Origin: Chloroflexi bacterium UBA6077
GTDB taxonomy: Bacteria > Chloroflexota > UBA6077
Assembly: GCA_002436065.1 (NCBI GenBank)
Contig: DIXP01000118.1
Coordinates: 86,285-150,284, forward strand
Reading direction: 5' to 3'
Length of the DNA: 64,000 bases
Shown: positions 8,876-17,395 of the stretch, piece by piece
How positions within the stretch are numbered: the first letter of the stretch is position 1
Layout: each line of letters opens with the position of its first letter
Program-made: the position numbers and the translations under genes
Notes under the pieces: model-generated
What the model was told of the DNA's origin: nothing
The model's database searches: none
Seen by the model: only the letters and a program-made list of their open reading frames with translations

Positions 8876-10600
8876 TCAGTACTTCCGCTCCTGCGGTTGA
8901 AAACGGGTGATGGACACCGGCTTGTATCCGATCTCCAGCCTCCCGCCGTCCTTGTAGACCAGCGTATGGGCAAGGAAGCGCTCGTCGTCCCTCTTGGGGA
9001 AGTCTTCCCGGAAGTGTCCCCCCCGGCTCTCCTTCCGCGCCAGCGCCCCAACCACGATGCCCTCGGCAACGTCCAGCATGTTTCCCAACTCGATGGCTTC
9101 AGTCAGGTCACTGTTGTGCACCCTGCCCCGATCCTGCAGTAAGACCCGTCCGTAGCGCTCCTTCAGGTCGGCGATCACCGACCGCATGGCCTTCAGCTTC
9201 TCCGCGTTCCGGACCACCGAGGCATTAACCTCCATCTGGTCCTGCAGCTCAGCCCTCAATACTGCCACCCTCTCACCCCCGCGCCCCCCCAGGAGACCGG
9301 CTATCTCGCCCCTGGCAGGAGCCTCCACGTCTGAAGGCAGGGGAAGCAGTTCCGCCTCCCTCAGGTACCGCAGCATGTCTCGTCCCGACCGGCGGCCGAA
9401 GACGATGATGTCCACCAGGGAGTTGGTGCCCAGGCGGTTGGCGCCGTGGACGGATACGCAGGCACACTCGCCCGCCGCATAGAAGCCCGGCATGGGAGTG
9501 TTGCCTTCGTCCACCACCACCCGACCATCCACATCAGTTGGAATCCCCCCCATCGCATAATGGGCCGTGGGCTGGATGGGGATTGGGTCCCGAGAGGGGT
9601 TGATCCCCAGGTAGGTGCGCACGAAATCGGCTATGTCGGGCAGACGGCTCTCCAGCAGCTCCGGACTCAAAGCAGTCAGGTCCAGGTGGAGGAAATCCCG
9701 GCCTTCGATGCCGCGGCCCGCCTGGATCTCCGAGTACATCGCCCTGGAGACCAGATCGCGAGGCGCCAGATCCAACAGGGATGGAGCATACCGCTCCATG
9801 AACCGCTCACCCGTCCGGTTCCGAAGGATCCCCCCCTCACCTCTGGCCCCCTCGGTTATCAGGATGCCCAGCTTGTATATTCCAGTAGGATGGAACTGAA
9901 AGAACTCGGGGTCCTCAAAGGGGATGCCCCTCCGGAAGGCGATGGCGTTGCCGTCGCCGGTGAATGTGAGGGCGTTGCTGGTAACCCTGAAGACCCGACC
10001 GTACCCGCCTGTGGCGAAAAGCACCGCCTTGGCGTGGAATGTGTGAAGCTCGCCGGTCCCCACGTCCAGCGCCACAACCCCCTGGCATACGCCATCCAGC
10101 AGGATCAGGTCTAGGACGAAGTACTCGTTGAAGAAGGTTACCTCTTTCTTGATGCACTGCTGGTAGAGGGTCTGGAGGATCATGTGGCCGGTACGGTCGG
10201 CGGCATAACAGGACCGGCGAACCGGGGCCTTGCCGTAATCCCGAGTATGTCCTCCAAAGAAGCGCTGGGCGATCCTGCCGTCCGGTATGCGGCTGAAAGG
10301 CAATCCCATGTGCTCCAGGTCGTAGACGGTGTCTATGGCCTCCTGGCACATCACCTCCACCGCGTCCTGGTCGGCCAGGTAATCGCTCCCCTTCACGGTG
10401 TCGAACATGTGCCACTCCCAGTGGTCCTCTTCCAGATTACCAAGAGCTGCGCCGATCCCCCCCTGTGCGGTCCCCGTGTGGGATCGGCTGGGATATAGCT
10501 TGCTCAGCACGGCCACATTTGCCTTACCCGCCATCACCATACCGGCCATCAGGCCCGCGCCACCTCCGCCCACCACTATTGCGTCATACTTGTGATACAT
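8876..10600 (-). CDS. sdhA: Succinate dehydrogenase flavoprotein subunit (canonical, second operon)
   Basis: A 574-aa FAD subunit of complex II. VVGGGGAGLMAGM forms the dinucleotide site, and SRSHTGTAQGGIGAAL contains the His normally linked to FAD. Active-site segments are FHPTGIYKLGILITEGARGEGG, HYAMGGIPTDVDG and HGANRLGTNSLVDIIVFGRRSG, all intact. The length is typical for the soluble part of SdhCDAB. It follows sdhD after 16 bases. The ATG start is unambiguous because the glycine motif begins nine residues later. It differs in length and motifs from the 661-aa paralogue, which supports two separate enzymes. Confidence 0.97.
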   Translation of the reverse strand: MYHKYDAIVVGGGGAGLMAGMVMAGKANVAVLSKLYPSRSHTGTAQGGIGAALGNLEEDHWEWHMFDTVKGSDYLADQDAVEVMCQEAIDTVYDLEHMGLPFSRIPDGRIAQRFFGGHTRDYGKAPVRRSCYAADRTGHMILQTLYQQCIKKEVTFFNEYFVLDLILLDGVCQGVVALDVGTGELHTFHAKAVLFATGGYGRVFRVTSNALTFTGDGNAIAFRRGIPFEDPEFFQFHPTGIYKLGILITEGARGEGGILRNRTGERFMERYAPSLLDLAPRDLVSRAMYSEIQAGRGIEGRDFLHLDLTALSPELLESRLPDIADFVRTYLGINPSRDPIPIQPTAHYAMGGIPTDVDGRVVVDEGNTPMPGFYAAGECACVSVHGANRLGTNSLVDIIVFGRRSGRDMLRYLREAELLPLPSDVEAPARGEIAGLLGGRGGERVAVLRAELQDQMEVNASVVRNAEKLKAMRSVIADLKERYGRVLLQDRGRVHNSDLTEAIELGNMLDVAEGIVVGALARKESRGGHFREDFPKRDDERFLAHTLVYKDGGRLEIGYKPVSITRFQPQERKY

Positions 10601-10616
10601 ATCTGCGCCCCTGGCT

Positions 10617-11006
10617 CTATTGAGTATTTAGTAGCGGCTGGAAGGCGAAGATGACTTCCGCCCCAATCACCAGAAAGGCAAAGGTCACCGCGTAGATGAG
10701 AGTCGCCACCACGACGCGCCACCCTCGGCTGTGGATATAGTCGTCGGCCACCACCCTTACCCCGTTCATCCCATGGACCACTGCTAAGAAGAGCATCACC
10801 AAGTCGTACACCCTCCACAGGGGATTGGACCAGCGAAGGGCAACGAAGTCGAAGGTGACAAGCTCTATGGGGGTGATCAGGTGCATGATGGCGAAATGCA
10901 CCAGCACCATAACCAACAGCACAACTCCCGAGACTCTCATGAAAAACCAGGACCATAGCTCGAAGTTGCCGCTGCGCGGTCTATCCCTGCTGGAGCTGTA
11001 CAGCAC
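10617..11006 (-). CDS. sdhD: Succinate dehydrogenase membrane anchor SdhD
   Basis: A 129-aa protein with three predicted transmembrane helices. Histidines in LVHFAIMHLI and VHGMNGVRVVADDY are in the positions expected for haem/quinone contacts, and the H-x2-NG-x-R pattern is shared with SdhC. The start is GTG with a GGGGTGA ribosome site four bases upstream. It lies 10 bases after sdhC. Small anchors of this family are poorly conserved, so identification rests on size, helices and operon position. Confidence 0.85.
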   Translation of the reverse strand: MLYSSSRDRPRSGNFELWSWFFMRVSGVVLLVMVLVHFAIMHLITPIELVTFDFVALRWSNPLWRVYDLVMLFLAVVHGMNGVRVVADDYIHSRGWRVVVATLIYAVTFAFLVIGAEVIFAFQPLLNTQ

Positions 11007-11016
11007 GGCTCACCCC

Positions 11017-11406
11017 TTACCTAAAAATGGGCGAGAGCATAACGAAGGCTCCCGGAAGGAAGAGAAGAACGGACAGGACCATCACCACCCAGAAAAGGCG
11101 CTCTTGGAAGAGGGATCCGGGGCCCCAGAAATCGATGATTATCACCCGGATACCGTTGAGCGCGTGATACACGACGGCTCCCCAGAGGGGCACCTGGAGC
11201 ACCAGGAAAACCGGCTGGGCCCAGATGCCAAGCAGCGCATTGTAGGCATCCGGCCCGAAGCCAAAGACGAAGGTGTCTATTATGTGGATCAGTAGGAAGG
11301 CGGCGACTGCAAGCCCCGCCAGCCGGTGAAGCACCCAGGCCCACTGCCCCGCTTGCCCTCGATAGTAAGCGACCCAACTCCACGCTCGCCGGCGATCGAT
11401 GCCCAA
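11017..11406 (-). CDS. sdhC: Succinate dehydrogenase cytochrome b subunit SdhC
   Basis: A 129-aa membrane anchor with three helices. WVLHRLAGLAVA is the conserved HR-x-(S/T/A)-G motif of SdhC near the quinone site; the His in VVYHALNGIRVIIIDF is a likely haem ligand. The start is TTG with GGAGG six bases upstream; no better in-frame ATG gives the complete first helix. First gene of the sdhCDAB operon. A hairpin separates it from the ferredoxin gene upstream. Confidence 0.88.
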   Translation of the reverse strand: MGIDRRRAWSWVAYYRGQAGQWAWVLHRLAGLAVAAFLLIHIIDTFVFGFGPDAYNALLGIWAQPVFLVLQVPLWGAVVYHALNGIRVIIIDFWGPGSLFQERLFWVVMVLSVLLFLPGAFVMLSPIFR

Positions 11407-11473
11407 CTACAACCTCCCCACGGCATGGCAACTGCTACTACATAGCTGCGAGAAGCGTGCCACGAAGGCAACA

Positions 11474-11511
11474 AGAGACCGAGGAGGCACAAGCAGGCTT
11501 CCTCGGTCTCT
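11474..11511 (-). terminator. Hairpin after the ferredoxin gene
   Basis: The arms AGAGACCGAGGA and TCCTCGGTCTCT are complementary over 12 bases around a 14-base loop. On the minus strand the stem is followed by TGTTGCC, so the T-tract is weak. It lies between the ferredoxin stop and the sdhC start and probably limits read-through. Confidence 0.5.
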
Positions 11512-11593
11512 CTTGGTGCGGAATCGCCGGTCGGTCCTAACCCGTGCAGATGGGTTTCACAACCGTAGCAGGCGGCTTCAGTCTCGTGGGCGC

Positions 11594-11767
11594 CTAGTCG
11601 ACCTTGACAGGGGCGTCCACCGGGCAGACGGAGGCGCACTCGCCGTCATCGGTGCACTTCTCGGGATCGATCACGTACTTGTCGGTCCCTTCGCTGATCG
11701 CCCCAGTCGGGCAGGCCGATTCGCAAGCGCCGCAGCTAATGCACTCATCACTGATACTGTAGGCCAT
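11594..11767 (-). CDS. Small 2[4Fe-4S]-type ferredoxin with an Asp in place of one Cys
   Basis: A 57-aa soluble electron carrier. Motif one is complete: C-IS-C-GA-C-ESA-CP. Motif two reads C-TD-D-GE-C-ASV-CP, with Asp where the second Cys is expected. Such Asp-ligated sites in known ferredoxins hold a [4Fe-4S] cluster that easily loses one iron. The ATG at 11767 is chosen because GAGGAG lies about ten bases upstream; a longer TTG start would include that ribosome site inside the gene. It is a single-gene unit upstream of sdhCDAB. Its redox partners are unknown. Confidence 0.88.
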   Translation of the reverse strand: MAYSISDECISCGACESACPTGAISEGTDKYVIDPEKCTDDGECASVCPVDAPVKVD

Positions 11768-11981
11768 GGTTCCTATTCTCCTCAACTATTCTCTACAGGT
11801 CTCGCAACGCTTCACAGCCGAGACGGCTATGATTCCCCTTGGCAAAAGGAGTGGAAGGAAGGACGCGGTTGCGCAGTCGCCACCCTCGAGCCAGGCGGCC
11901 CGCAAAGTGCGGCGGTTAGAGGTGATGATATCCCCCCTCTTACTGCTCGTCAACACACAGTCGATCGCCATCAGGGCTGAT

Positions 11982-12374
11982 CTACTCCCCTTCGAGTGCC
12001 ACCACGGTTATCTCGACGTGGGCGCCTCCGGGCAGTCGCGACACCTCGACCGTGGTGCGGCCGGGCGGATCGACCCTGAAGTACTGGGCAAACACCTCGT
12101 TCATCTCGGCGAACTCATCCAGATTGGTCATGTGCACCGTGGACGAAACAGCGAGGTCGAAGGAGGACCCCGCTGCATCGAGGATCATACGAATGTTCTC
12201 CAGCGTCTGCCGGGTCTCGGCCTTTATGCCACCCGGCACTAAGGCATTGGTCCGAGGGTCGTACCCCTTCTCGCCGGCGACGAAAACGAAGCCGTTCGCC
12301 TTGATCGCCTGCGAGTAAGGCCCTAGCGGGGCCGCTGCTCCGGGGACGGCGACCACCTTCTTGCGTTTCTCCAT
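11982..12374 (-). CDS. ridA: RidA-family enamine/imine deaminase
   Basis: A 130-aa YjgF/YER057c/UK114-family protein. The segments APLGPYSQAIKANGFVFVAGEKG, TRQTLENIRMILDAAGSS and FRVDPPGRTTVEVSRLP are typical; the Arg in PPGRTTVEV is the substrate carboxylate ligand in active RidA members. These proteins hydrolyse reactive enamines released by PLP enzymes such as threonine dehydratase and protect other PLP enzymes. The ATG at 12374 has GGGAG upstream; an in-frame extension of 57 codons has no homology. It is transcribed divergently from the alcohol dehydrogenase gene. Confidence 0.9.
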   Translation of the reverse strand: MEKRKKVVAVPGAAAPLGPYSQAIKANGFVFVAGEKGYDPRTNALVPGGIKAETRQTLENIRMILDAAGSSFDLAVSSTVHMTNLDEFAEMNEVFAQYFRVDPPGRTTVEVSRLPGGAHVEITVVALEGE

Positions 12375-12601
12375 GCTTTCTCCCACCTCTAGACTACCTC
12401 CTAAGGATTTTGGGCGCATTGTAGCACCGACACCGACGGGGAATAGAGCCCTATCGGCCCGCAGTTCGGGGGCCTGATGGGATACTCCCTCCCCTCCCTC
12501 GCGCCGCATAACCCCGTCAACTTGTGGTAATCTACGGGGCAGCAAGCATGGCTCCTATAAGGAGTCTCGGATAATGTGCACAGAGTAGGGAGGGAAATGC
12601 C

Positions 12602-13873
12602 GTGTCGGACTTGGAGAGAGCTCGAGAACTGATACGGGAGTCGCAGGGCAGCAAGTACATCTTTGGAGCCGGAGTCCTGGGCCAGGTAGGTCAGGTGTCG
12701 GCGGATCTGGGCAAGAAGGCCGCCTTGATCTACGACGTCTTTCCAGGCAACGAGCCATTCCTCAAGACCATAAGGGACTCCCTGACCAAAGCTGGGGTCC
12801 AGGTTGTCAAGGAGATACAGGGGGCAAGACCGAACGCCCCTCGTGATGACCTCTTCCGGATGACCGAGGAGCTGAAAACCACCGATGCGGATGTCATCGT
12901 CTGCCTGGGTGGTGGAAGCACCATCGATGCCGCCAAGTCGGCTGAGGTGCTGCGCACCCTCGGCGGCGGAGTGGACGAGTACTTCGGCGTCGGCAAGGTC
13001 GGCGATAAGCTCAAGGCCACGGGAAAGAAGCTGACTCCAGTTGTGGCGATCCAGACAGCCGCCAGCACGGGCGCCCATCTGACCAAGTACTCCAACATCA
13101 CCGACCTCAAGAGCGGCCAGAAGAAGCTGATCGTGGACCCGGTAATCACACCGGCCCGCGCCATCTTCGACTACGACATCACCCTGTCCATGCCCCCAGG
13201 CTTCACCGCCGACGGCGCCCTGGACGGCATCGCCCATTCCCTGGAGGTACTCTTCGACTCTGTGGGCAAGCCGTATAACGGCCGGATGATGGAGGTGGCC
13301 CAGGTCACCATCAGCCTGGTGGTAGAGTACCTGGAACGAGCCATGAAGGACGGCAAGGATGTGGAGGCAAGGACGGCCCTGGGGCTGGCCACCGACCTGG
13401 GAGGCTACGCAATCATGCTGGGCGGCACCAACGGCGCCCACCTCACCAGCTTCTCCCTGATCGATATCCTGAGCCACGGCCGGGGCTGCGCCATCATGAA
13501 CCCCTACTACACCGTCTTCTTCGCTCCCAAGGTCGAGGAGCCGCTGAGGATGGTGGGCAGGATCTACAAGAACGCCGGCCTCACCAGCGCAGACGTAGAG
13601 AGCCTCAGCGGCAGGGAGTTGGGTATGGCCGTCGCCGAGGCAATGATCGCCTTCAGCAAGAAGATCGGCTTCCCCACCACCCTCGGTGAAGTGAAGGGCT
13701 TCACACAGGGCCACATCGAGAGGGCACTGGCGGCAGCCAAGGATCCCGCCCTGAAGATGAAGCTGGAGAACATGCCTGTGCCAATGACAGCCGAGATGGT
13801 GGACGAGTACATGGGCCCCATCCTCGAGGCCGCCAAGACCGGTAACCTCGCCCTGATCAAGAACGCGGACTAG
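12602..13873 (+). CDS. Iron-containing alcohol dehydrogenase
   Basis: A 423-aa group III (iron-activated) alcohol dehydrogenase. The N-terminal NAD(P) domain has CLGGGSTIDAAKS. Metal ligands are recognisable as the Asp and His in GALDGIAHSLE and the two His of GGTNGAHLTSFSLIDILSHGRG. Family members reduce aldehydes or oxidise primary alcohols, diols or lactaldehyde; substrate cannot be assigned here. The start is GTG with GGGAGGG just upstream. It has its own transcription unit opposite ridA. An inverted repeat follows the gene. Confidence 0.9.
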   Translation: MSDLERARELIRESQGSKYIFGAGVLGQVGQVSADLGKKAALIYDVFPGNEPFLKTIRDSLTKAGVQVVKEIQGARPNAPRDDLFRMTEELKTTDADVIVCLGGGSTIDAAKSAEVLRTLGGGVDEYFGVGKVGDKLKATGKKLTPVVAIQTAASTGAHLTKYSNITDLKSGQKKLIVDPVITPARAIFDYDITLSMPPGFTADGALDGIAHSLEVLFDSVGKPYNGRMMEVAQVTISLVVEYLERAMKDGKDVEARTALGLATDLGGYAIMLGGTNGAHLTSFSLIDILSHGRGCAIMNPYYTVFFAPKVEEPLRMVGRIYKNAGLTSADVESLSGRELGMAVAEAMIAFSKKIGFPTTLGEVKGFTQGHIERALAAAKDPALKMKLENMPVPMTAEMVDEYMGPILEAAKTGNLALIKNAD

Positions 13874-13885
13874 AAGAAGCGATGG

Positions 13886-13963
13886 AACCACGGAGACACG
13901 AAGTACACGAAGGATTAGCGGGGTCCTCGGTGTCCTCTCCGTGCTCTCCATGTCTCCGTGGTT
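13886..13963. repeat. Inverted repeat with AACCACGGAGAC arms
   Basis: The 12-base arms AACCACGGAGAC and GTCTCCGTGGTT are perfect and enclose about 54 bases that contain further related words (GACACGAAG, TCCTCTCCGTG). It sits between the alcohol dehydrogenase and the MUG gene. It looks like a dispersed intergenic element of the CCACGGAGACAC type seen in many bacterial genomes. Confidence 0.6.
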
Positions 13964-14003
13964 GAATGCACCTCGGACATTAGCCGATACGCGGTTCAAC
14001 AGT

Positions 14004-14585
14004 ATGCCCAATCCTGAAGAGACTTATCCCTTCGACACCCTGCCCGACTACCTGTCTCCAGGTATGCGACTGGCGTTCGTCGGGATCAATCCGGCGGTCT
14101 ACGCCGTGCAAAAGGGCCACTACTTCGCCCGCCCTTCAAACCGCTTCTGGTCTGCCTTCTCCCGCTCCCGGCTGAGCCTGCCCATCCGGGAAGCCCTCGG
14201 ACGCGACCGGCTTACCCCCGAGGACGATGCAAGGCTTCTCCCCTTCGGCATCGGCTTCACCGACGTGGTGAAGCGCCCGACCCGCAACGCCTCGGAGTTG
14301 AGCCTTTCTGACTACAGGGAGTGGTCCCCCAGACTGCTGGCACGGCTGGATGCCTGCAACCCCAGAGTGGCCTGCTTCAACGGCGTCATCGGCTACCGCC
14401 ACTTCGCCCACCACATCCTGGGAGAGTCCAAGCCGATCTTCGCACTCGGCCCCCAACCGCGTCCTCTGGGAGAAACCCGCCTCTTCGTAGTCCCCAGCCC
14501 CAGCGGCGCCAACGCCCACTTCACCCTCCAGGACCAGATTGACTGGTACGACCACCTCGCCGACTTCCTCGACAACCTCATCTGA
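14004..14585 (+). CDS. mug: Mismatch-specific uracil/thymine-DNA glycosylase (MUG family)
   Basis: A 193-aa family-2 uracil-DNA glycosylase. FVGINPAVYAVQKGHYFARPSNRFW holds the catalytic GINP motif and the following GH-x-FARP-x-NRFW region. The second motif is VVPSPSGANAHFT, where the usual N-P-S-G is replaced by S-P-S-G. It removes uracil or thymine mispaired with guanine, and alkylated cytosines, in base excision repair. The ATG at 14004 matches the usual MUG start; an ATG 63 bases upstream lies in the repeat arm. Other family members have N in GINPG followed by Gly; here Ala follows, a mild change. Confidence 0.88.
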   Translation: MPNPEETYPFDTLPDYLSPGMRLAFVGINPAVYAVQKGHYFARPSNRFWSAFSRSRLSLPIREALGRDRLTPEDDARLLPFGIGFTDVVKRPTRNASELSLSDYREWSPRLLARLDACNPRVACFNGVIGYRHFAHHILGESKPIFALGPQPRPLGETRLFVVPSPSGANAHFTLQDQIDWYDHLADFLDNLI

Positions 14586-14677
14586 GGACAAAGGCACAAC
14601 TGTTACACTGCCGGCCTGCAGACGGCGCAGAAGCGGTAGCCGGCGGAGGTCGCCTCGGGCGCTCCCAATCTCCCGAC

Positions 14678-16156
14678 CTATGATAGATGCACCTTTGCCC
14701 AGAGGGCGCGGAGGCGGACAAGCGCGGAGGCGGCTGCGCCCAGGTCGCCTCCCTCAGGATGAGGTGGAGCGTAGCGCGCCTGCAGATAGCTGGCGGTAAT
14801 GGCACACACTTCCTCCCCACCTATGAGGGCAGGGTCGGCTACCAAGCGCCGCTCGTACTCGAGAGGCGTCTCAGATGGTCTCCTAGCTCGCCCCATTCTT
14901 GCCCCCAGGGAGAGGAACTCGGTGTACTGCCTGCGAACACCGCCTACTGTGACGATGCTTCTCCTGGGTTCGGCTACTCGGCGGAGCGTAACGGCAACGG
15001 GGCGGAGCCGCGCCAGCAACCACCGCCAGAGGGCGCCTAGGTGCGGCCAGGACCACACGAAATCCCGACTCTCTTCCACACCGTCGCGCTGCCATCCCCT
15101 ATTCAATCGAGAGATCGCTCGGATCAGCAGCCACAGAAAGAGCAGCCCCAGCCCTATCACCGCCACCAGTTTCAGCACCAGCAGCATCTCCGGCGACAGA
15201 GAGGCCAGCTCCCCCTCTGGTATCTGGTCGAGGCCGGGCAGCGCATCCTGGCGAGGTCGAGGTTGCTGGCTGCCCGGGCGAATCAGCAGCCTCATCAGGA
15301 AGATCAGGGCCTCCACCAGCAGACCAATCGGGATCGCCACGATCTGCACAACCGCGTACAAGACCGCCCCCAGCGGATCTCGCACGGCCTCCCATACCCT
15401 GCTGGCCCTCTCAAACGTGAGCAGATCCGCCAGCAGCAGGGTGGCGGCCAGGACGCCCATCAGGACGCCGAGTAGCATACCGATCCACTGGGCCGAAGGC
15501 GCCAGTCCGGACCCGTCCCGATATCGCGAGCTTCGGCTCACCTCCGCGACCTGGGCCAGCGGCATCCCAATGAGCGAGGCCGAGACGAAAAGCAGGGTTG
15601 AAAGCACCAGCGGGTCTCCAGAAACCGGTGCGTACTCACCAGCCAGGGACGACACCATGAGGAGGCTGGTCAGCGCCACCATACCCGTCCGAAACTGCTC
15701 CTCGATGCTGAAGCTGGTGGGCAAGGAGCGACCGAAGAGCGCCCCCCTCCGCCAGAGGAAGCCCGCGAATACCCCCGCCAGCGCGGCCCGGGCACCGAAG
15801 CCGGTGTTGAACATCTGGTACCAGCCCTCTTCCCAGAGCACCCCCTCCCGCAGAGCCGGCAGTTCAGCCACCGCCGTGACGCTAACCACCAGGCACGCCA
15901 ACACCACTAGCAGCACCTGGCCCAGCCACAACCGCCTCACCAACCCTGTGATGAGGCGAGTAGCGAGTAGGGACACCGTCAAGAGCAGCACCAGCATCGG
16001 CAGGGACAAGGCAGCCGCGCCCGCCCCGAACCAGTGGCCGACGGCGATGGACCAAGGGTAGCTCCAGGCAGCCTCGGCAGCCAGCAGGAGCATGTACTGG
16101 ACCCACTCCATACCGAGGCTTATCGGGAAACGTTTTTCGGCGGCCACTCGAGGCAT
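14678..16156 (-). CDS. Membrane protein with C-terminal DUF4129 domain
   Basis: A 492-aa integral membrane protein. About seven to nine hydrophobic helices occupy residues 15-300. A proline-rich loop (PGSQQPRPRQDALPGLDQIP) precedes another helix near residue 335. The C-terminal cytosolic part, about 420-490, has R-x-P-S-E-TPLEYERRL and SYLQARYAPP, typical of DUF4129. Proteins like this sit with MoxR ATPases and DUF58 proteins, sometimes as part of transglutaminase-domain proteins, but no transglutaminase core is seen here. It follows the DUF58 gene by 12 bases. Exact role is unknown; assembly or maturation of envelope proteins is a reasonable guess from context. Confidence 0.85.
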   Translation of the reverse strand: MPRVAAEKRFPISLGMEWVQYMLLLAAEAAWSYPWSIAVGHWFGAGAAALSLPMLVLLLTVSLLATRLITGLVRRLWLGQVLLVVLACLVVSVTAVAELPALREGVLWEEGWYQMFNTGFGARAALAGVFAGFLWRRGALFGRSLPTSFSIEEQFRTGMVALTSLLMVSSLAGEYAPVSGDPLVLSTLLFVSASLIGMPLAQVAEVSRSSRYRDGSGLAPSAQWIGMLLGVLMGVLAATLLLADLLTFERASRVWEAVRDPLGAVLYAVVQIVAIPIGLLVEALIFLMRLLIRPGSQQPRPRQDALPGLDQIPEGELASLSPEMLLVLKLVAVIGLGLLFLWLLIRAISRLNRGWQRDGVEESRDFVWSWPHLGALWRWLLARLRPVAVTLRRVAEPRRSIVTVGGVRRQYTEFLSLGARMGRARRPSETPLEYERRLVADPALIGGEEVCAITASYLQARYAPPHPEGGDLGAAASALVRLRALWAKVHLS

Positions 16157-16168
16157 CTACTCCTAACC

Positions 16169-17392
16169 CTACGCCGGTGCCAGCACTTGGAAGTCGCGCC
16201 AGGACTCGGGCGGCCCTACGCGCCGCACCGTAACCCCTTCGATGGGTCGGGCTACACCCTGCCGGCCGGTGAGGATGGCCGTGACGGCATGGCCACGCTT
16301 CCTGAGAGCGGCCGCCGCCGCCAGGACAGGCTGCGACAAGGACGGCGTCACCAGCACCAAGGTCGTTCCAAAGGGCAGTCTCCGGACCTCCTGGGCCAGC
16401 AAGCTATCAAACCCCTGCAGGACGATCGGCTGGAGCCTCGCCAGCGCCAGCAGGATGCGCTCCAGCTGCGCTGGTCCGCTACCGGGTTGGACAGCCACTC
16501 GACCGCAACCCTCTCGGTGAACGCCATTGGTAAAGATCCCCACCTGGTAACCCTGCTCTACCCCCCAATGAGCAAGGGAGGCCGCGGTGGTGATCGATAG
16601 CTCTAGCACCTCAGGGTCATAACCCGGATCCCATCCACCCTCCTTGGTATCCAGGTTGAGGAAGATCGTCAGCTTGTGGCTGGTGGTGGACTCGTAGAGC
16701 CGCGTCTGGAGCCGCTGCGTCCTCGCGCTGGCCGGCCAGTGAATCCGCCGCAACCCATCGCCAGGACGGTGCTCCCTGGCGCCCGCGATCCGGCTGACGT
16801 CCTCGAAGATCCAACTCTGAGTCCTCAACTCCCCCAGCGGCTGGTAGGCAGGAAGGCCCAATTGAGCCAGTGGTACCACCCTTGGATAGACGATCAACCG
16901 ATCCTCTATCTTCAGCTCCCGCTCGCACACCACGAAGCCGAAGAGGTCGCCGGAGCGGATCCGCACCGGCCCGAAGAGATGGTCTCCCCGCTTCGTGCAG
17001 GGGATCGTGTAGCGCCGACGAACCCGCTCGTACGGGCGCAGGGCCAGGAGGCTGGCTAGGAGGGAACGCTCCGGTTTGTAGCTGGGGGCAACCCGACCCT
17101 TTCGCGGGGGTAGTGCCTGTGGAATCTCGTCCTCCACCTCCAGCCAAGAGAGGGGTAGCAGCTTGCGGTTGACGATCTCCACCTCTAGTTCGACATCCTC
17201 GCCGAAAGAGGCCCGCCTGTGGCCAAAATGCCGCCGGTACTCCACCCTCACCAGGCAGTAATGCTCCCACAGTCGCGAGAGCAGGGCGGCCACCAGAAGG
17301 ACCAGGGAGAGCAGAAACAGCGAGGTCCCACGAGTGAGGATGCTGAGCACCAGCAGACCGACGAGGAGGACAACCATCTGGCCGGCGAGCAT
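16169..17392 (-). CDS. DUF58-domain protein
   Basis: A 407-aa protein with two N-terminal membrane helices (residues 5-40), then a beta-rich region, then the DUF58 core. The signature is REHRPGDGLRRIHWPASART (about residues 205-224). The C-terminal part resembles a von Willebrand A-like fold (FLNLDTKEGG, LVLVTPSLSQ). DUF58 proteins partner with MoxR ATPases. It starts three bases after the moxR stop, so it is translationally coupled, and is followed by the DUF4129 gene. Confidence 0.9.
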   Translation of the reverse strand: MLAGQMVVLLVGLLVLSILTRGTSLFLLSLVLLVAALLSRLWEHYCLVRVEYRRHFGHRRASFGEDVELEVEIVNRKLLPLSWLEVEDEIPQALPPRKGRVAPSYKPERSLLASLLALRPYERVRRRYTIPCTKRGDHLFGPVRIRSGDLFGFVVCERELKIEDRLIVYPRVVPLAQLGLPAYQPLGELRTQSWIFEDVSRIAGAREHRPGDGLRRIHWPASARTQRLQTRLYESTTSHKLTIFLNLDTKEGGWDPGYDPEVLELSITTAASLAHWGVEQGYQVGIFTNGVHREGCGRVAVQPGSGPAQLERILLALARLQPIVLQGFDSLLAQEVRRLPFGTTLVLVTPSLSQPVLAAAAALRKRGHAVTAILTGRQGVARPIEGVTVRRVGPPESWRDFQVLAPA

Positions 17393-17395
17393 CGG

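Noticed and set aside
12401..14011. 536-codon open frame on minus opposite the iron-type alcohol dehydrogenase
   Set aside because: It is antisense to a gene with clear family motifs, and its protein has no recognisable domain. Long antisense frames are normal in GC-rich DNA.
14799..16061. 420-codon plus-strand frame opposite the DUF4129 gene
   Set aside because: Serine/arginine-rich artefact of the antisense frame.
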